Shown here in pieces: positions 11,270 through 23,731 of a DNA stretch of 64,000 bases. Origin of the DNA: Holothuria scabra (Eukaryota > Echinodermata > Holothuroidea > Aspidochirotida > Holothuriidae); assembly GCA_037179385.1 (NCBI GenBank), contig CM074179.1:66793806-66857805 (forward strand), in the 5' to 3' direction. The position numbers were made by a program, and so were the translations under genes. The first letter of the stretch is position 1. Every line of letters starts with the position of its first letter. A model generated the notes under the pieces. It saw only the letters and a list, made by a program, of their open reading frames with translations, searched no databases and had not been told where the DNA came from.

Positions 11270-13080
11270 TTAGAGTTTCTTGATGTGCTACCAATCGCTA
11301 TCCTCAGGAAATCAAGGAGTGTGGTAGGTAGGATATTTTATTAATCTATTTTCTTCTAAACAACCCCAAATTATCAGAATGTGATTGCATACATGGCATG
11401 AGAACTTACAGGTAGTGTGACATGTCAGCAAAAAGCCCTGAATTTACTTGGTAGTTTAATAAGGAGCAAGGTCTCCTAAAGAAGAATCTGTTGGAATTAT
11501 GTCAATATCTTTTACCATTCTCAAGATTTACCTCTTCAAAGTTTGAATGTTTCTGAAGCAACTTGTTGGTTATGCATAAATAGTGATGCTGAATGTTGCA
11601 GTGTTGACATTCCTTTTGTTAACCCTATATTAATTATCTCTTAATTACTCATTAGATTATTTATGGTTTGGTGACTGATACTGATGATTTTCAAGGACAC
11701 AATTTAAACTTTCAAAATAAACCCTTCACGAAACACTAATGTTACAACTGCCCTTGAAATAAAGATTGCAAAAACCAAGGATAACATTAGCCATATATGG
11801 CATGTCCCTTCCATGACATCACAAAATTTACATATTGAGCTCATATTTATGCTTGATGAAGTGCAAATCAGAAGTAAACCTGTAAAATGGCCAATTTTGT
11901 GACCTATTTTGATGGAAATTGTGGCAATTTTGTTGGTTTTTAATGCTTTCTACATCAAATACCCAACGGTGTTATTTTGGTGTCACACTACCTTTTAAAA
12001 AATTTGTCAGAGTTCCCATTCTCCATCTAGGTGTACAAAAAATCAAACACCTCAAATTAATTTGAGGTGAGTGATGGTGTCAATTGCATGCCTCAAAATT
12101 CAAGGTCTGCAATTGTCAACCTCAATAGGCTCGATGGTCCCGGGGAAACCTCTTTTTCTATTTAAATGATCATAATATGTAGATATCATCTTCGTGTATG
12201 TAAAGGCAGATGTTAGTTTTGCCAAGCTGTTGCTTAGACAGTTTTTATCATTTTTGCTATCACATATCTTTAATTCTTAAAAACCAGAAACCACAACCTT
12301 CTTATTTTTATGGGTTCGAAAGCTATGTAACAGAACAATTTCCCTTTGAGGAAATTCCCCTAAAAACAGGACAGTTGGCAAATATCCACATGGTGCACAA
12401 TGATCCCTGTAGGAAACCTTAAAGTAAATGGCACTTTCAAGAAAAATGGCACCTTCAAATAAATGGTTTCTTCCAAACTGGTACCATCAAATTAATGACA
12501 TACTGATATGAGAAACCACAAGCACCTTCAACATATGCAGGGACTTCAAACCATCTTACATACATACTACCTCAAATTTTCATACAACAGGGTTCATACA
12601 CCAGTGCTGTAATCAAGTCACTAGATTAGTGACTCGAGTCACCAGTTTTCAAACTTTTAAGTGACTCAAGTGGAGTCATTGACTCAAGTCGCTGTACTAT
12701 TTCAGCGAGGAAATTACTCCCAAATTTTATTGAGTCACTATCATTTTGAGAGGAAGTGACTCCAGTCAAGACTTGTTACAACACTGTCACACACATTCAA
12801 AATGACAAACATCCATGACTTTCAAAACCATGACTCTCCATGTCTTTTCCCATGACCTTCACCAACTATTCCCAGGACCTTTAAAACCTGTCAGATACCA
12901 TGTTCCTGTCATTTTCTACAAATCAACGTATCTGAAGATAGAAAAAACCAGAACAATGAGTTCACTGCCTAAAATTCCCAGACTCTATCAGGATCTTTTG
13001 AAAAATTTCCCTGAAAGTTCAGCCCTGGAAAATCAAATTTCAGCTTTCCTTGAATTTCCAGGATTTCTGGAATATGTATG
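11270..13080. other. Intron sequence, no gene seen
   Basis: AT-rich intron between the PWE and alpha-G exons. Contains GTGACTCGAGTCAC-like palindromic words near 12630-12780 and runs of similar phrases (AAATGGCACCTTCAAATAAA); no exon or recognisable element apart from those listed. Confidence 0.5.
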
Positions 13081-13112
13081 AACCCTGCACATCTTCTTTG
13101 TTGACATCTTAC

Positions 13113-13230
13113 ATTGTCTTGAGCCACCACACCTCCTTTTCATTTTGCACACCTTCCCACGGAAGCTTTCCTGATAACCAATGTACTAAGTTGTAAGCAA
13201 GCGTCTCAATATCACCACGTTTTGTCGGTA
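13113..13230 (-). CDS. Exon: VRK-type kinase, alpha-F and PWE
   Basis: A 118-nt exon (phase 1 in, phase 2 out), acceptor TTTTTTGCAG, donor ACAAT|GTAAGA. It encodes PTKRGDIETLAYNLVHWLSG and KLPWEGVQNEKEVWWLKT. RGD.E.L.Y...W..G.LPWE is diagnostic of VRK and CK1 kinases. An earlier GTGTGC inside PWEG could serve as a donor, but only the GTAAGA site joins in frame with the next exon. Confidence 0.85.
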
Positions 13231-13523
13231 CTGCAAAAAATAATGGAAACAAGTAAAACCAGTAACTAAAAAATGCTATGTCATGAGACTATTAAACCTT
13301 CTACAACTGAGAAGATGACAAGAGTCATATATCAGGGCTGGAATTAAAAGATGGCCACGAAGGCCTTTTCCTTCATATTTCTGGCAATGGCCTTGTTGCC
13401 CTATAAAAAATCAATGACAATCAAGGCCATTTCGGCTTCCTGCCCTACATGTGAGATTAAACTGTTGTCATTACAAAATCTCTTGTTTGGCCTTAGCACC
13501 CTCTCAGTTCACATGGCATGCCC

Positions 13524-13828
13524 TTAAAGGCCCAGTTCTCTCACCCCAAACAGTACCAGTTCTCCTAACCTTCTTACTGAAGCCCCTCCCACAATTGTCT
13601 GAAATTCATCCTCATTCAGATACAATCTCAGTTTATTGCTTCAAGTTGTGCATAGAAAAACTCAATTTATATAATCAAAACAGTTTCTGTACTGTTCACA
13701 CTGTGTAATTTAAGCTTTGGTATTCTGCATTGTTTGAATTAGCTGCCAATCAAAGAGCTGAGCCAATTGAGAATTTTGGTACCCCCGTACTAAAATTGTA
13801 ATTTGGGGTGAGAGGCTTGGCCCTTTAA
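13524..13828. mobile_element. MITE family A copy
   Basis: About 305 bp, same inverted-repeat ends (AAAGGCCCAGTTCTCTCACC and GAGAGGCTTGGCCCTTTAA), in reverse orientation to the 10.5 kb copy. It sits in the intron just above the PWE exon. Confidence 0.75.
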
Positions 13829-14549
13829 AACTGATGGGGAAATGGTCTTGTCCTGCTGGAACCTTTATTCCAGTCCTGATATATTATGGAATAAAAACAT
13901 TTGGCTGACAACTGTTTGAGGAATAAACTGTTGAGACGCCGAAGCTGGCAAAATAATGGAACTCAGCTATATTACTATATTGTTTTTCTAATTGAACTAC
14001 TATTGCATTTGTCCACATACAGTGAAGTCTAGACAATAAACACATTTGGTAATTCATTGCAGCATGGAATTGTGGAGAATAGTTTGGGAAACACAAAGCA
14101 AGCTCACCACATAGTACAGAATTCCCTTGTTTTGATTAGTATGTGCATACCACACCATCTAAGTTCTAGTCAACTCAGTCAGTCTTACTTTTCAGCAAAT
14201 TAAATTCAAGCTCTTATACCAAAAAGACAATTTAGATGCATTACACTGGATGGAACCACAAATTGATGAGATCCCTCCTTATGAAATGGATGGGTTAGGA
14301 AAGAATGGTTTCACAAAATTTTCATGTTAAACTGAAATTTTGAAATATTTTTTGTAAGTGAGGCATTGGCTTGTCTTATATATCTCAATGATTTTGAGGA
14401 TGTGCCTATGTGCATAGCCACCCAAAAAAATTACAGAACCCACTTTGATTCTCTGGTACAGGACTGAAGGAATGCCAAAGATACCACCTCCACAAAATTA
14501 ACCTTGCTTCTTTTCATGTGATATCATGTGTACAACCTTATCAGAATAT

Positions 14550-15095
14550 GACCTTTATAGGGGAAGCTTAAGCAAAATTTTAATTTTCACATGTGAAAGA
14601 GGAACCAAATCTTAACAGTGTGGTGAAAGTTCCATTCAAATCAGACATGTATTTCTTGAGATATCAGTAAATGAAGTCAGTAGATTTGTGTTCAAAAGTG
14701 AGTTTGGGGGGACTAGGAATGCTTTGTTTCCCTTTGTTTTATCAGACTGTTGTGGTAACCTTGAAGTTAATAGGAGTATGACCTCACTGTGGGGGATGCA
14801 AAGTTTGTAAAATTCTCACTGTCACTTATGCAATTACATTTTAATTAATATGGGATTGTTGAGGAGAAAATCCAGTATAAAGTTTAAAGAAAAACAAAAG
14901 AATAACCATTAATGTGGGGATGTGATGTCATATGTGCTTGCTTCAAGTTCACTTTTTGTTGAAAATGTGAAAACTTCACATGTTCATACCTTGAGAACCA
15001 CACATCAGATTTCAATGCAAATTTCACCAAAATGCCCAGGACAAGTACCCCTCTAACATAGCAAATCCTGTTGTGACCTTAAACCCTTCTCTTAA
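14550..15095 (+). mobile_element. Family D element, intact relative
   Basis: Begins AGGGGAAGCTTAAGCAAAAT and ends GTTGTGACCTTAAACCCTT. It contains the sequence TGTGATGTCATATGTGCTTG that is the empty site of the nested 44 kb insertion. Non-coding. Confidence 0.6.
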
Positions 15096-16184
15096 TAAAC
15101 TTTTATACTGTCACCTTTGATTGGACCAAAATCAATAAAATTGCTTTGAATCTATATGCCATGTAGGATAAACTTCCATGGCCCAGTGAGCCTCTTACTT
15201 AAGGCAAATATATTTCTAATCTTGTGAAATAATATCGACTAGTTTTTTGAGTTTTCAAAGTTTTCAAATGTTGTGAATGCAGAATACCTTTAACCTCCAC
15301 CACAAAACATTAGGGTTCTTCCTCTCAATATGGGGCATCAACATAACAAGTACCAAGTGCTGGACCTTCAAAGAATTTCCTTTTGAGATATGGTTCAGTT
15401 TGCCGGAGTAAAACAAATCAGCTTCTAACCTAATTAAATGTAGCAGCACCACAGCCTTCCTATAAACAGACAGAGCATACAACACTGTACTTTGTCGCTA
15501 CCATCCGTATGGGAAAAAGAGAAGCAAGATGGCTGTCTGCAATGGTTTTGTGTTGAAGTTTGGACTTGCTCAAGTAAACCAACAGATTTTTGCAAGTAAG
15601 TTGAAATATTTTCGAAATAATTCAAGTTAAGATCAAAATAAATACACATATTGCAGGAATATGATATTGTTTCTCATTCAAGTTTAACTTTTATTTAAAA
15701 TATTACAGAGTGGTCGTCAAATCACGCATATCACAACTTCACGGTGGCCATCTTGGTGCCCCTTTTTGCCCCAGACGGTGGCAACAATCGACAGATAGGA
15801 TATACGTATTTCATGCCCTGTCCATGTATACAGGAAGTCCGTGAGCAGCACCCACTGCCATTTTATACACTGTGGGCCACTGGACTGTTCCCACTCTATT
15901 CTCTACGCAAAGCATCATGCACAAGGTTCCATTTTGCAAGTCTTTAGACCCTGTCTGGGAATCAAAACTTGGACATCCTAGGTCAAAGGCTCTTCTACTT
16001 GAACAACACCAGAGTTGTGGTATGATAATGTCTAATGTACCTAGCAACACAAAATTATATGCAAGCAAATATATTACACAATTTCAAACATACAAACAGG
16101 CCAACACAATAATTTTCTTCGTATTCTCTACCTTTCATTTGAAAAAATTAAAAATGCTGCCTTTTTTTGTGACACCATTGTTTT

Positions 16185-16431
16185 GACCGTGTGTTTGGTA
16201 TAATGACAGAGCATCTGCCTCTTATGCGGAAGGCCAGGGCTGGATTCCCATGTTGAGTCATACCAAAGGCTCTAAAAATGGGACCTATTGTCCTTGTGCT
16301 TGATGCTCTGCACAAGCAATGGAGTAGGGCAAACAAGCCAGTGAGCCACAACTGGAAAAAAGACTGTGACTGCTCTTCTTGAACCAATAGGTTGGAAACT
16401 GCGCCATAAACTTTCATATAATCATCTAACA
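16185..16431 (+). mobile_element. tRNA-derived SINE
   Basis: A tRNA-like head (TATAATGACAGAGCATCTGC, box A-like; GGCTGGATTCCC, box B-like) then the family body with GCAATGGAGTAGGGCAAACA and GAGCCACAACTGG, ending near CATCTAAC. About 245 bp. It is a retroposon, not a tRNA gene. Confidence 0.75.
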
Positions 16432-16460
16432 GACACCTCTGTTTTAGAATATATACTTAC

Positions 16461-16593
16461 CAAATTTATTGTGCTCATCCCTACTGGCATACTCCAGACA
16501 ACACTCACGAGCTTCCAGCATTAAACGACTAATTTCCTTGCTTTGCCCTAACTGAAATACTGCCGTGGATATACCAAAGTCAACCAGCACCAC
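16461..16593 (-). CDS. Exon: VRK-type kinase, DFG and activation segment
   Basis: A 133-nt exon (phase 0 in, phase 1 out), acceptor CTTAAAACAG, donor TTTG|GTAAGT. It encodes VVLVDFGISTAVFQLGQ, with an intact DFG, then an activation segment ending LEYASRDEHNKFG. The last block is the VRK-specific equivalent of the APE region (IEFTSIDAHNG), which places the protein with VRKs rather than with general Ser/Thr kinases. The intron that follows starts with a SINE and a 488-bp duplication lies on the other side. Confidence 0.85.
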
Positions 16594-16623
16594 CTGTTTT
16601 AAGGGATGGAACAAGATAACTTA

Positions 16624-17600
16624 CAGTATAATGGTTTCTACATTTATATTTAATATGAAACCTTCCTGTAAAGGTAACCAGGAAAACATATTTGAACCAG
16701 TTTGAACAAGATAAGGTACAAAGAATTCTATTTTTCCACTAAAATGTATTTGATAAGAGACCTATTTGATAAGAGACCTATTTGATAAGAGACCTAATTG
16801 ATAAGAGACCTAATTGATAACAGACCTATTTGATAAGAGACCTATTTGATAACAGACCTACATGAAAAGGTCAACCAGGAAAACATATTCATACAAATTG
16901 GAACAAAGCAAGATATGAAGAATTCTACATTTACATTTAATGTATTACACATGAAACCTTCAAGACAAAAATTACCAGGTAAACCATGGCATACCTCCAA
17001 TGTGCTCTGAAGGGATGAAACCCAGACCCCTAAGGGTCTGGCATTCAAGATGATAATGTGTATGCAATGACCAGGAGGTAGCTCTTAACTCAGGCCCCAT
17101 AACAAACATTGCAGTATAATGGTTTCTACATTTATATTTAATATGAAACCTTCCTGTAAAGGTAACCAGGAAAACATATTTGAACCAGTTTGAACAAGAT
17201 AAGGTACAAAGAATTCTATTTTTCCACTAAAATGTATTTGATAAGAGACCTATTTGATAAGAGACCTATTTGATAAGAGACCTAATTGATAAGAGACCTA
17301 ATTGATAACAGACCTATTTGAAAACAGACCTATTTGATAACAGACCTACATGAAAAGGTCAACCAGGAAAACATATTCATACAAACTGGAACAAAGCAAG
17401 ATATGAAGAATTCTACATTTACATTTAATGTATTACACATGAAACCTTCAAGACAAAAATTACCAGGTAAACCATGGCATACCTCCAATGTGCTCTGAAG
17501 GGATGAAACCCAGACCCCTAAGGGTCTGGCATTCAAGATGATACTTTGTATGCAATGACCAGGAGGTAGCTCTTAACTCAGGCCCCATAACAAACATTGC
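16624..17600. repeat. 488-bp tandem duplication with inner 15-16 bp repeats
   Basis: Two nearly identical units, 16624-17111 and 17112-17599 (shift of 488 bp), both starting AGTATAATGGTTTCTACATT. Each contains several copies of TTTGATAAGAGACCTA. The unit also carries the words CCCAGACCCCTAAGGGTCTGG, a short palindrome. Intronic; the identical 68-codon frames in each unit are not genes. Confidence 0.9.
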
Positions 17601-17847
17601 AGTACTTTTGTCAAAATGAGAAGAAACAAGGTGTGCTGATTTCTGTGTCTCTATCAAAATGTTTTCACTATGGACCTTAAAAGGTCAAGAATCTATCAAA
17701 CTATTTAAGGTCATTTCTTACAGGATTTGAACTTTACAAGCACGACTTCAACTGTGTACTAAGTGCTCTACATGAGCAATGTGAGAAATATATGGTAACA
17801 TACATAGTGTATTTGTAGTATATACAAAGTCACATAATTTTAGTTAC

Positions 17848-17952
17848 CCTGTTGGCCTCTTCACGTGAGGCTCCATGACACATCATGATGGTCGCTGGTT
17901 TGATATCAGCATGGACAAAACCCAACGAATGTAAGTATTCCACAGCATCAAC
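17848..17952 (-). CDS. Exon: VRK-type kinase, catalytic loop HADIKPAT
   Basis: A 105-nt phase-0/phase-0 exon, acceptor TTCACATTGAG, donor AACAGG|GTAACT. It encodes VDAVEYLHSLGFVHADIKPA and TIMMCHGASREEANR. The catalytic loop follows the VRK form H-x-D-I-K rather than HRDLK: Asp and Lys are kept. The residue that should be the Mg-coordinating Asn (HGDIKASN in VRK1) is Thr here (HADIKPAT). Confidence 0.85.
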
Positions 17953-18079
17953 CTCAATGTGAAAAAAGAAAATAAATATAAACTAATTAAACCGTGAATA
18001 TCATATAATACTACTGTGTATTAAACGGTAATGACTGTACATAAACTGCCAGAGTTATAATTAAGTCAATGACACCAAA

Positions 18080-18460
18080 TGAAAAAAATCATTACAAGTC
18101 ATATATTATTGCAAGTCAAGTTGCAAGTCATTGCATATCAAGTCACAAACCATTAAAAGTCAAAGCATAAATCATTACAAGTCATATATTACTGCAAGTC
18201 AAGTTGCAAGTTATTGAATATCAAGTCACAAACCATTTAAAATCAAACCATTAATTATTACAAGTCATATATTATTGCAAGTCAAGTTGCAAGTCATTGC
18301 AGGTCCAGTCACAAACCTTTACAAGCCAAGCAACAAATCATTACAAGTCATACATTATTGCACATCAAGTTGCAAGTCATTGCATGTCAAGTCACAATTA
18401 TGCCAAGTTGAGCCACAAATAACAGTATTTCAAGTCACAAATCATCACCAGCCATATGTT
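18080..18460. repeat. Degenerate minisatellite of CAAGTCA words
   Basis: Repeated phrases such as CATATATTATTGCAAGTCAAG and GTTGCAAGTCATTGCA, with an approximate 90-bp higher-order period. Intronic; no function visible. Confidence 0.7.
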
Positions 18461-18469
18461 TGAGAAATT

Positions 18470-18928
18470 AAAAGATGAGATTTATTCACTTTAATAAAAA
18501 AAAGAAAACTCCACTGTGCAATAATTTGTGACTTCCTTGTTGTACAACTCATATTACCTGCTTGGTTTTCCTTCAAAATTAAAAATGTTTAAATGACCTT
18601 GAACACTTAATACATGTATGGCATGTTGTAGAGAGAGGGCTTGTTTAATCACATGACCCCATAACAGAAAGTTTGTGTTCACACACTGACTCAATTAAGT
18701 GCAGCAACCTCACCAAAAACAAAAGAATACAAAGACTGCAATTCCGCAACAATGACATCACAAATTTTTGCAAAATCTACCATTTTATGTTGAGTGAAAA
18801 AACTTCAACATTTTACAGGTATATCTCAGCTCAGGAATGTTCTGTGAATAACATGGGAATTGCACTGTGTGAATTCATTTTTCATGGCCTGCCTTTTTTG
18901 AATTTTTGACTTGAGGTACACTTTAAAT
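18470..18928. mobile_element. Family B element copy
   Basis: Contains the family signatures GTGCAATAATTTGTGACTTC on the left and ATCTCAGCTCAGGAATGTTC, then GACTTGAGGTACACTTTAAA at the right end. The left end is truncated. Confidence 0.6.
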
Positions 18929-19227
18929 GCTTTCCCTGATTGCACTTGAACTGCTCCCTCTCATACTTCCTTTTCTATAGCCTAAGATCTTGAATGATCC
19001 TGTGGTTATGTACAATATATTATTGTTTAATCAATAGCATTACATTTTGCTATACAACATGGATTTCATGCTACATACTGTAAAGGCAAGGCTTTGTAGA
19101 ACATTCTGTACAATTTTGTAGTTCTAAATTATTTCCTGGTTATATAATCCATATTGATTAAAACTGGATAAGAAATGAAATAGAAAAAAATATGTATATA
19201 CACATCCCAAAATTAAACAGAACTTAC

Positions 19228-19424
19228 AATTTGATGAGCTATATTGTAGGCTAATCTTGGTTCCAATCGACTGTTTTCCCTCCTCAGTATGCACTGCAGA
19301 CTTTTACCTATTGCTTCTGAGACCATGAAGTTGTATATGACCTTGTTGTACAAGTATTGTCCAAATGCAACAAACTTTGGAATAGCTAAGTGAGTCAAAT
19401 CATGCTCTCGCTTCCAATTATCAA
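19228..19424 (-). CDS. Exon: VRK-type kinase, hinge and alpha-D/E
   Basis: A 197-nt exon (phase 1 in, phase 0 out), acceptor TTTTCTTATAG, donor CAAATT|GTAAGT. It encodes VDNWKREHDLTHLAIPKFV and onward: the IPKF.AFGQY block and YNFMVSEAIGKSLQCIL match the VRK hinge (IPKYWGSG ... YRFMVMDRFGSDLQ). RLAYNIAHQI is helix E. This is the most recognisable VRK exon. Confidence 0.88.
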
Positions 19425-20348
19425 CTATAAGAAAACAAAAAAATTCCATGACTATTTGCCAGAAAGGTGCTACAGAGCAGGGAGGTTATGCTAATCCAAT
19501 TAGACTGATTCCAAAGTGGACACTAAATCCTTTATTTGGGGGTAATTGAACTATAAAAGGGCATGTCATTCCTTTGTTGAATACCTAGGCAATCTCATTC
19601 ATACCTACAGTGACTCCAACAAAAGGGATTATTTGGAACTATGCTTTTATGTGTAAGTAGTTGCCGACAAAGAAGTGCCAGACACTATATCGACATTTCA
19701 AACGGCTGGATATTGCTAATGATCACAATGATCCTGGCTATAGACCAGTTCTGATGATTTATGCAAATGAGCAAAAGAGGAATAAGACTCAACATTGCTA
19801 TTGGATTTTCATCAATAATTGCATTCCCTTGCAGGGTTTAAAAGGCACACCTAAATAGAGTAAAATACAGCGAACAAGACAAGTATGTAGTAAGCCGCGT
19901 CGAAATGCGTCAAAATCGTCAAATTAATTTTCATCCTTAAGCGACTGGCAATATTAAGGCAAGGGACAAATTTCCTAAACTGCTGTTCGACACTTAGCAG
20001 ACGACATACCAGGCTTGAACACCTGCTAATCCCTCAGTGTTAAGCCTATTGAATCCTAAAGAACAACACACAAAAGAGATTAGTGTCGGCAACTACACTA
20101 TGTCTCAAAGGAAAAGGTTCTCGATGACCCACCGACTCAAACCTCCCTGCAGAGAGGGGGAAGGGGTTGACAGTGTAAAACAGCAGCATTAAGGTTTTAT
20201 GCCTACTTGATCATTCCTGTAAACCTTGCAAGCACAAGTTTTTGTTTACCTTTGAATTTTGTTTTACATATAAAAGTCTCCTCAGATGTCAGGTTTTGTT
20301 CTATAACCAAAATAAACATAAAAGGAGGGGGTACAATGCCATGCCCCC

Positions 20349-21937
20349 CAGTGGCGTAGCCAGGATGCGATTTTTAGGGGGGCCTAGGTAACAAGTGGGG
20401 GGGCCTGGTACCTCTGAGGGTCAGACACGGCAAGACTATCTAAGCGGAGCGCCACCATCGGTTGGCGCGGAGCGTACAAGAAAATTTTAAACATTAAAAC
20501 CCCTCCAGATGGCCGGAAACGGCACTTCCCATGTGTTTTAAGCTGGACGTATCCAGCCTTGAAATACGAATCTCATGTCTGCGACTTCTCAAATAATGAG
20601 AATAAAAATCAATCTGTGAAAAATGGTAATACATACACTTTTTAGGGCCCCCGAAACTGGGCACTTCTGATCTGTGGCCTGGGGGATGAGACTGAAAGGA
20701 ACCGGTATCTCCCTTTCCCTTGGGAAAATTGTAAATTTCAGGACGTAGATCGCAAATGCGGCAATATTTCAATCTAAGCGGAGCGCCACCACCAGTTGGC
20801 ACGGAGTGTACAAGAAAATTTTGGGCTTTAAAACCCCTCCAGATGGCCGGAAACAGCACTTCCCACTTGTTTTAAACTGGATGTACCCAGCCGCAAATGC
20901 GCCAATATTTGAATGGATTTCAGCTTACCTCAGGCAGTACCTTACCCTTGAATAGGAAAACCAAAAGTAGTTGTGTCCCCCTCTGAGAAACTTTCTTTAT
21001 AGATGCAAAATGGTGCTATGTTTGGCAAAACTTTGAACTGATTACAGGCCTAAGTTTTAGGATTTTCCCTTTTTGGGAAGCATGAAAAATATCAAAATAT
21101 TTTTAGTTTTTGTAGAGATTTTACAAGAGACATACATACTGCCAAAGAAACAATTTGCAAAATGGTGCAGTATTTGTTCATCGGTACATTACATTATCAA
21201 AATTAAAATACTACGAATAAATCTCTCAGAATAATTGAACCGCAAAGCAGAAGGAAACACGTGAAATCCGGACCTTGTGTACATTTTACAAATCCCCCGG
21301 ACGCCAGTGCCAACTAGTAAAAAGAGGACTTGCCGAAAAAATCGTCCTACAGTGGCACTTGTCATGGGCAGGTGTGAGGCACGACGTAGGCCTACATGTT
21401 AAGGATGGAAGGGAAGAGTTATCCGAAGGCAGTACCGTACCCTTACCTGCTTACGGCATATTTTGTGTATGATAAAGTATAGGATTGGTCGTGTAAGAGT
21501 GGTCTCCAGTGGACGATTGCCTTATTTTCCGTAAATCAATCAGTAATCCGAAAGGCAGAAAGGGTCTTAACCTAACAAAGTCACATTAAAGTTTATCGTC
21601 GAGACTTTCGTTTCATCTTCGAAGTGAAATGCAATAAACGACAGTGCAGATCACAAACGGTATCCAATTTAGTGAAAGTAGGCATTTTGAAGTTATTACT
21701 TGATTTCATACGTGGGCACAAAATGTGTTTTACACACATTCATCCATGTTTTTTTTTTTTTAATTTTTAAACATTTTATTTATTTACTGTTTTGAAGGAT
21801 ATACTTCAAAGTTTATTTCCGTTCAAACATTTTATTTATTTTCAATTACTTTATCAGGAGGCAAAAAATCTGGGGGGGCCTGAAGAAAATCTGGGGGGGG
21901 CCTAGGCCCCCCCAGTCCCCCCGTGGCTAGGCCACTG
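20349..21937. mobile_element. hAT-like non-autonomous element with 8-bp target duplication
   Basis: 1,589 bp bounded by CAGTGGCGTAGCCAGGATG and GGCTAGGCCACTG, and flanked by a perfect direct repeat ATGCCCCC (20341-20348 and 21938-21945). Eight-base duplications with CAGTG ends are typical of hAT transposons. Inside, a 120-bp segment with AAGCGGAGCGCCACCA and GGCGCGGAGCG occurs twice (about 20440 and 20773). No transposase frame is present. Confidence 0.8.
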
Positions 21938-22320
21938 ATGCCCCCCCTCCCCAACTACACTTAGATTAAATGTAAGACCACTGAATACCATTTTGATTAA
22001 GGCATGACATGGCAAATTTACCCTATGTGAATTCAACCTTTAATGATACACTAAGGCTATGAATGCAATGCAGTATTGAAATCGCCAATATTTTATTGAA
22101 AAAATTTGCAAATTCGAATGTACCATGTCTCTAAAACCAGCTCTTAGTACTACTAGAACAAGTTCATCTTATTTTACTATTATTTTATTCCATTAAATGA
22201 CTCTTGCTGTAAAGCACTCACAGCATGATCCAGTAGCTTATGCTGTCATTATGAAACTAGAACAAAACAAAGATGATGTTTTGAAGTTTGAGGTTTACAT
22301 TTGAAATGATATCCTTTAAA

Positions 22321-22573
22321 TACTGAATTTACTAACCAGTCCCTGTTTTAACAGCAACCTTGTATTCTAAGTACAGTTCATAAAGTAACCAACTTATAAT
22401 ACTGAGTTTACTAACCAGTCCCTGTTTTAACAGCAACCTTGTATTCTTAGTACAGTTCATGAAGTAACCAACTTATAATACTGAGTTTACTAACCAGTCC
22501 CTGTTTTAACAGCAACCTTGTATTCTAAGTACAGTTCATGAAGTAACCAACTTATAATACTGAGTTTACTTAC
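22321..22573. repeat. 79-bp tandem array derived from the alpha-C exon
   Basis: Three units with an exact 79-bp spacing (TACTGA at 22321, 22400, 22479) and the real exon as a fourth copy beginning at 22558. On the minus strand each unit reads as a diverged exon tail (YLEYKVAVKTGT beside the true IYLYKAATKTEN) followed by GTTAGT at the donor position. Confidence 0.85.
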
Positions 22574-22643
22574 CATTCTCTGTTTTAGTAGCAGCCTTGT
22601 AAAGGTATATCTCATGAAATATTACTCCATTTTGTGCTGCTTC
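22574..22643 (-). CDS. Exon: VRK-type kinase, alpha-C helix
   Basis: A 70-nt exon (phase 0 in, phase 1 out), acceptor CGTTTCAACAG, donor AATG|GTAAGT. It encodes EAAQNGVIFHEIYLYKAAT and then KTEN; the Glu of FHEIYLY corresponds to the alpha-C Glu of VRKs (LFTELKFY). The intron on its 3' side starts with three 79-bp direct repeats that copy this exon's tail and donor (separate entry). Confidence 0.85.
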
Positions 22644-23326
22644 CTGTTGAAACGAAGGAGTTGAAGTAAGTTAGTTAGATGTAGTTTTATGGCCGAGATC
22701 ATTATTTCAAATTCCACCTTAATCATCTAAAGATGGTGCCATGCAGCACCAGAATGTCAAAACTGGGTGGGGGGGTGGGGGGGGGGGAGAACAAACTATG
22801 GGCAAAGGACAATGTTAGGTTGGGCTAAAAATTTCTGGGTGCAGCCAGAAACTGAGCCCAAAGCACCTTTTCCCAGGGTTAGGGGTCCAAGGGCTGAAGC
22901 CCTTGGGAGCTATAAGGTTCTAGGAGGATAAAAAATTATGTCTGCTAAGGTATATTATTTATTTTTTGGTTTGACCAACTCCTCACTGATCTAACTTTGA
23001 GGAGCAAAGACAACATCTGTAGGAGGATGCAAATGTCCCTCTAGCCCCAACTTTACCACTGCCACTGGTTAAAGAGATATATTGTCTTTGCAACTGCACC
23101 AAAACAGACAACAAATGAAATACAAAATGAGAAGTGCATAAAATGACTACCACTAGGACATTCAGTCTCACACATACCGTCCTGTATCTCCTAAAAATAA
23201 AAAAGGTTACAAGAAGTTGCATCATTTTTATGTTTGAAAGTTCTGTCTGGCAACAAATTATTTTTCACAAATAGCTGAATATTTCTGTGGTTGTGCTACC
23301 TCTTTAAAAAGAGCTACCATTTTCCC

Positions 23327-23629
23327 TTAAAGGCCTAGTTCTCTCACCCCAAACAGTATCAATTCTCCTCACCTTCTTACTTAAGCCCCGCCCACAATTG
23401 TCTGAAATTTATCCTCATCCAGACAAAATCTCAGTTTATTGCTTCAGGGTGAGTAGAGGCAAACTCATTTTATATCAAAACACTCTCAGTACCGTTCATG
23501 CTGTGTAATATAAGCTTTGGCACTGTGCATTGTTTGAATTAGCTTTCAATCAAGGAGCTGAGCCAATAGAGAACTGCGGTACCCGGGTACCAAACTTGTA
23601 GTTTTGGGGTGAGAGGTTTGGCCCTTTAA
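23327..23629. mobile_element. MITE family A copy
   Basis: About 303 bp with TTAAAGGCCTAGTTCTCTC and GAGAGGTTTGGCCCTTTAA ends. It lies only about 100 bp from the beta3 kinase exon. Confidence 0.75.
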
Positions 23630-23731
23630 ACCTAGAGTTGTTCCTAAATAGAAGTACTTGTAAAAATTCAGTACAACATAAGCAACCAGACAGTACAGCC
23701 TGGATTCTTTGACAAGAAACCTCATACTCAC

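Noticed and set aside
16842..17536. Pair of identical 68-codon minus-strand frames
   Set aside because: They come from the 488-bp non-coding duplication.
20494..20859. 121-codon minus-strand frame
   Set aside because: It lies inside the hAT-like element across an internal duplication and shows no transposase motif.
22983..23225. 13-nt micro-exon (AG before GAGATACAGGACG, then GTATGT) as part of the kinase
   Set aside because: Its phases do not connect to the neighbouring kinase exons, whereas 23732-23799 fits exactly.
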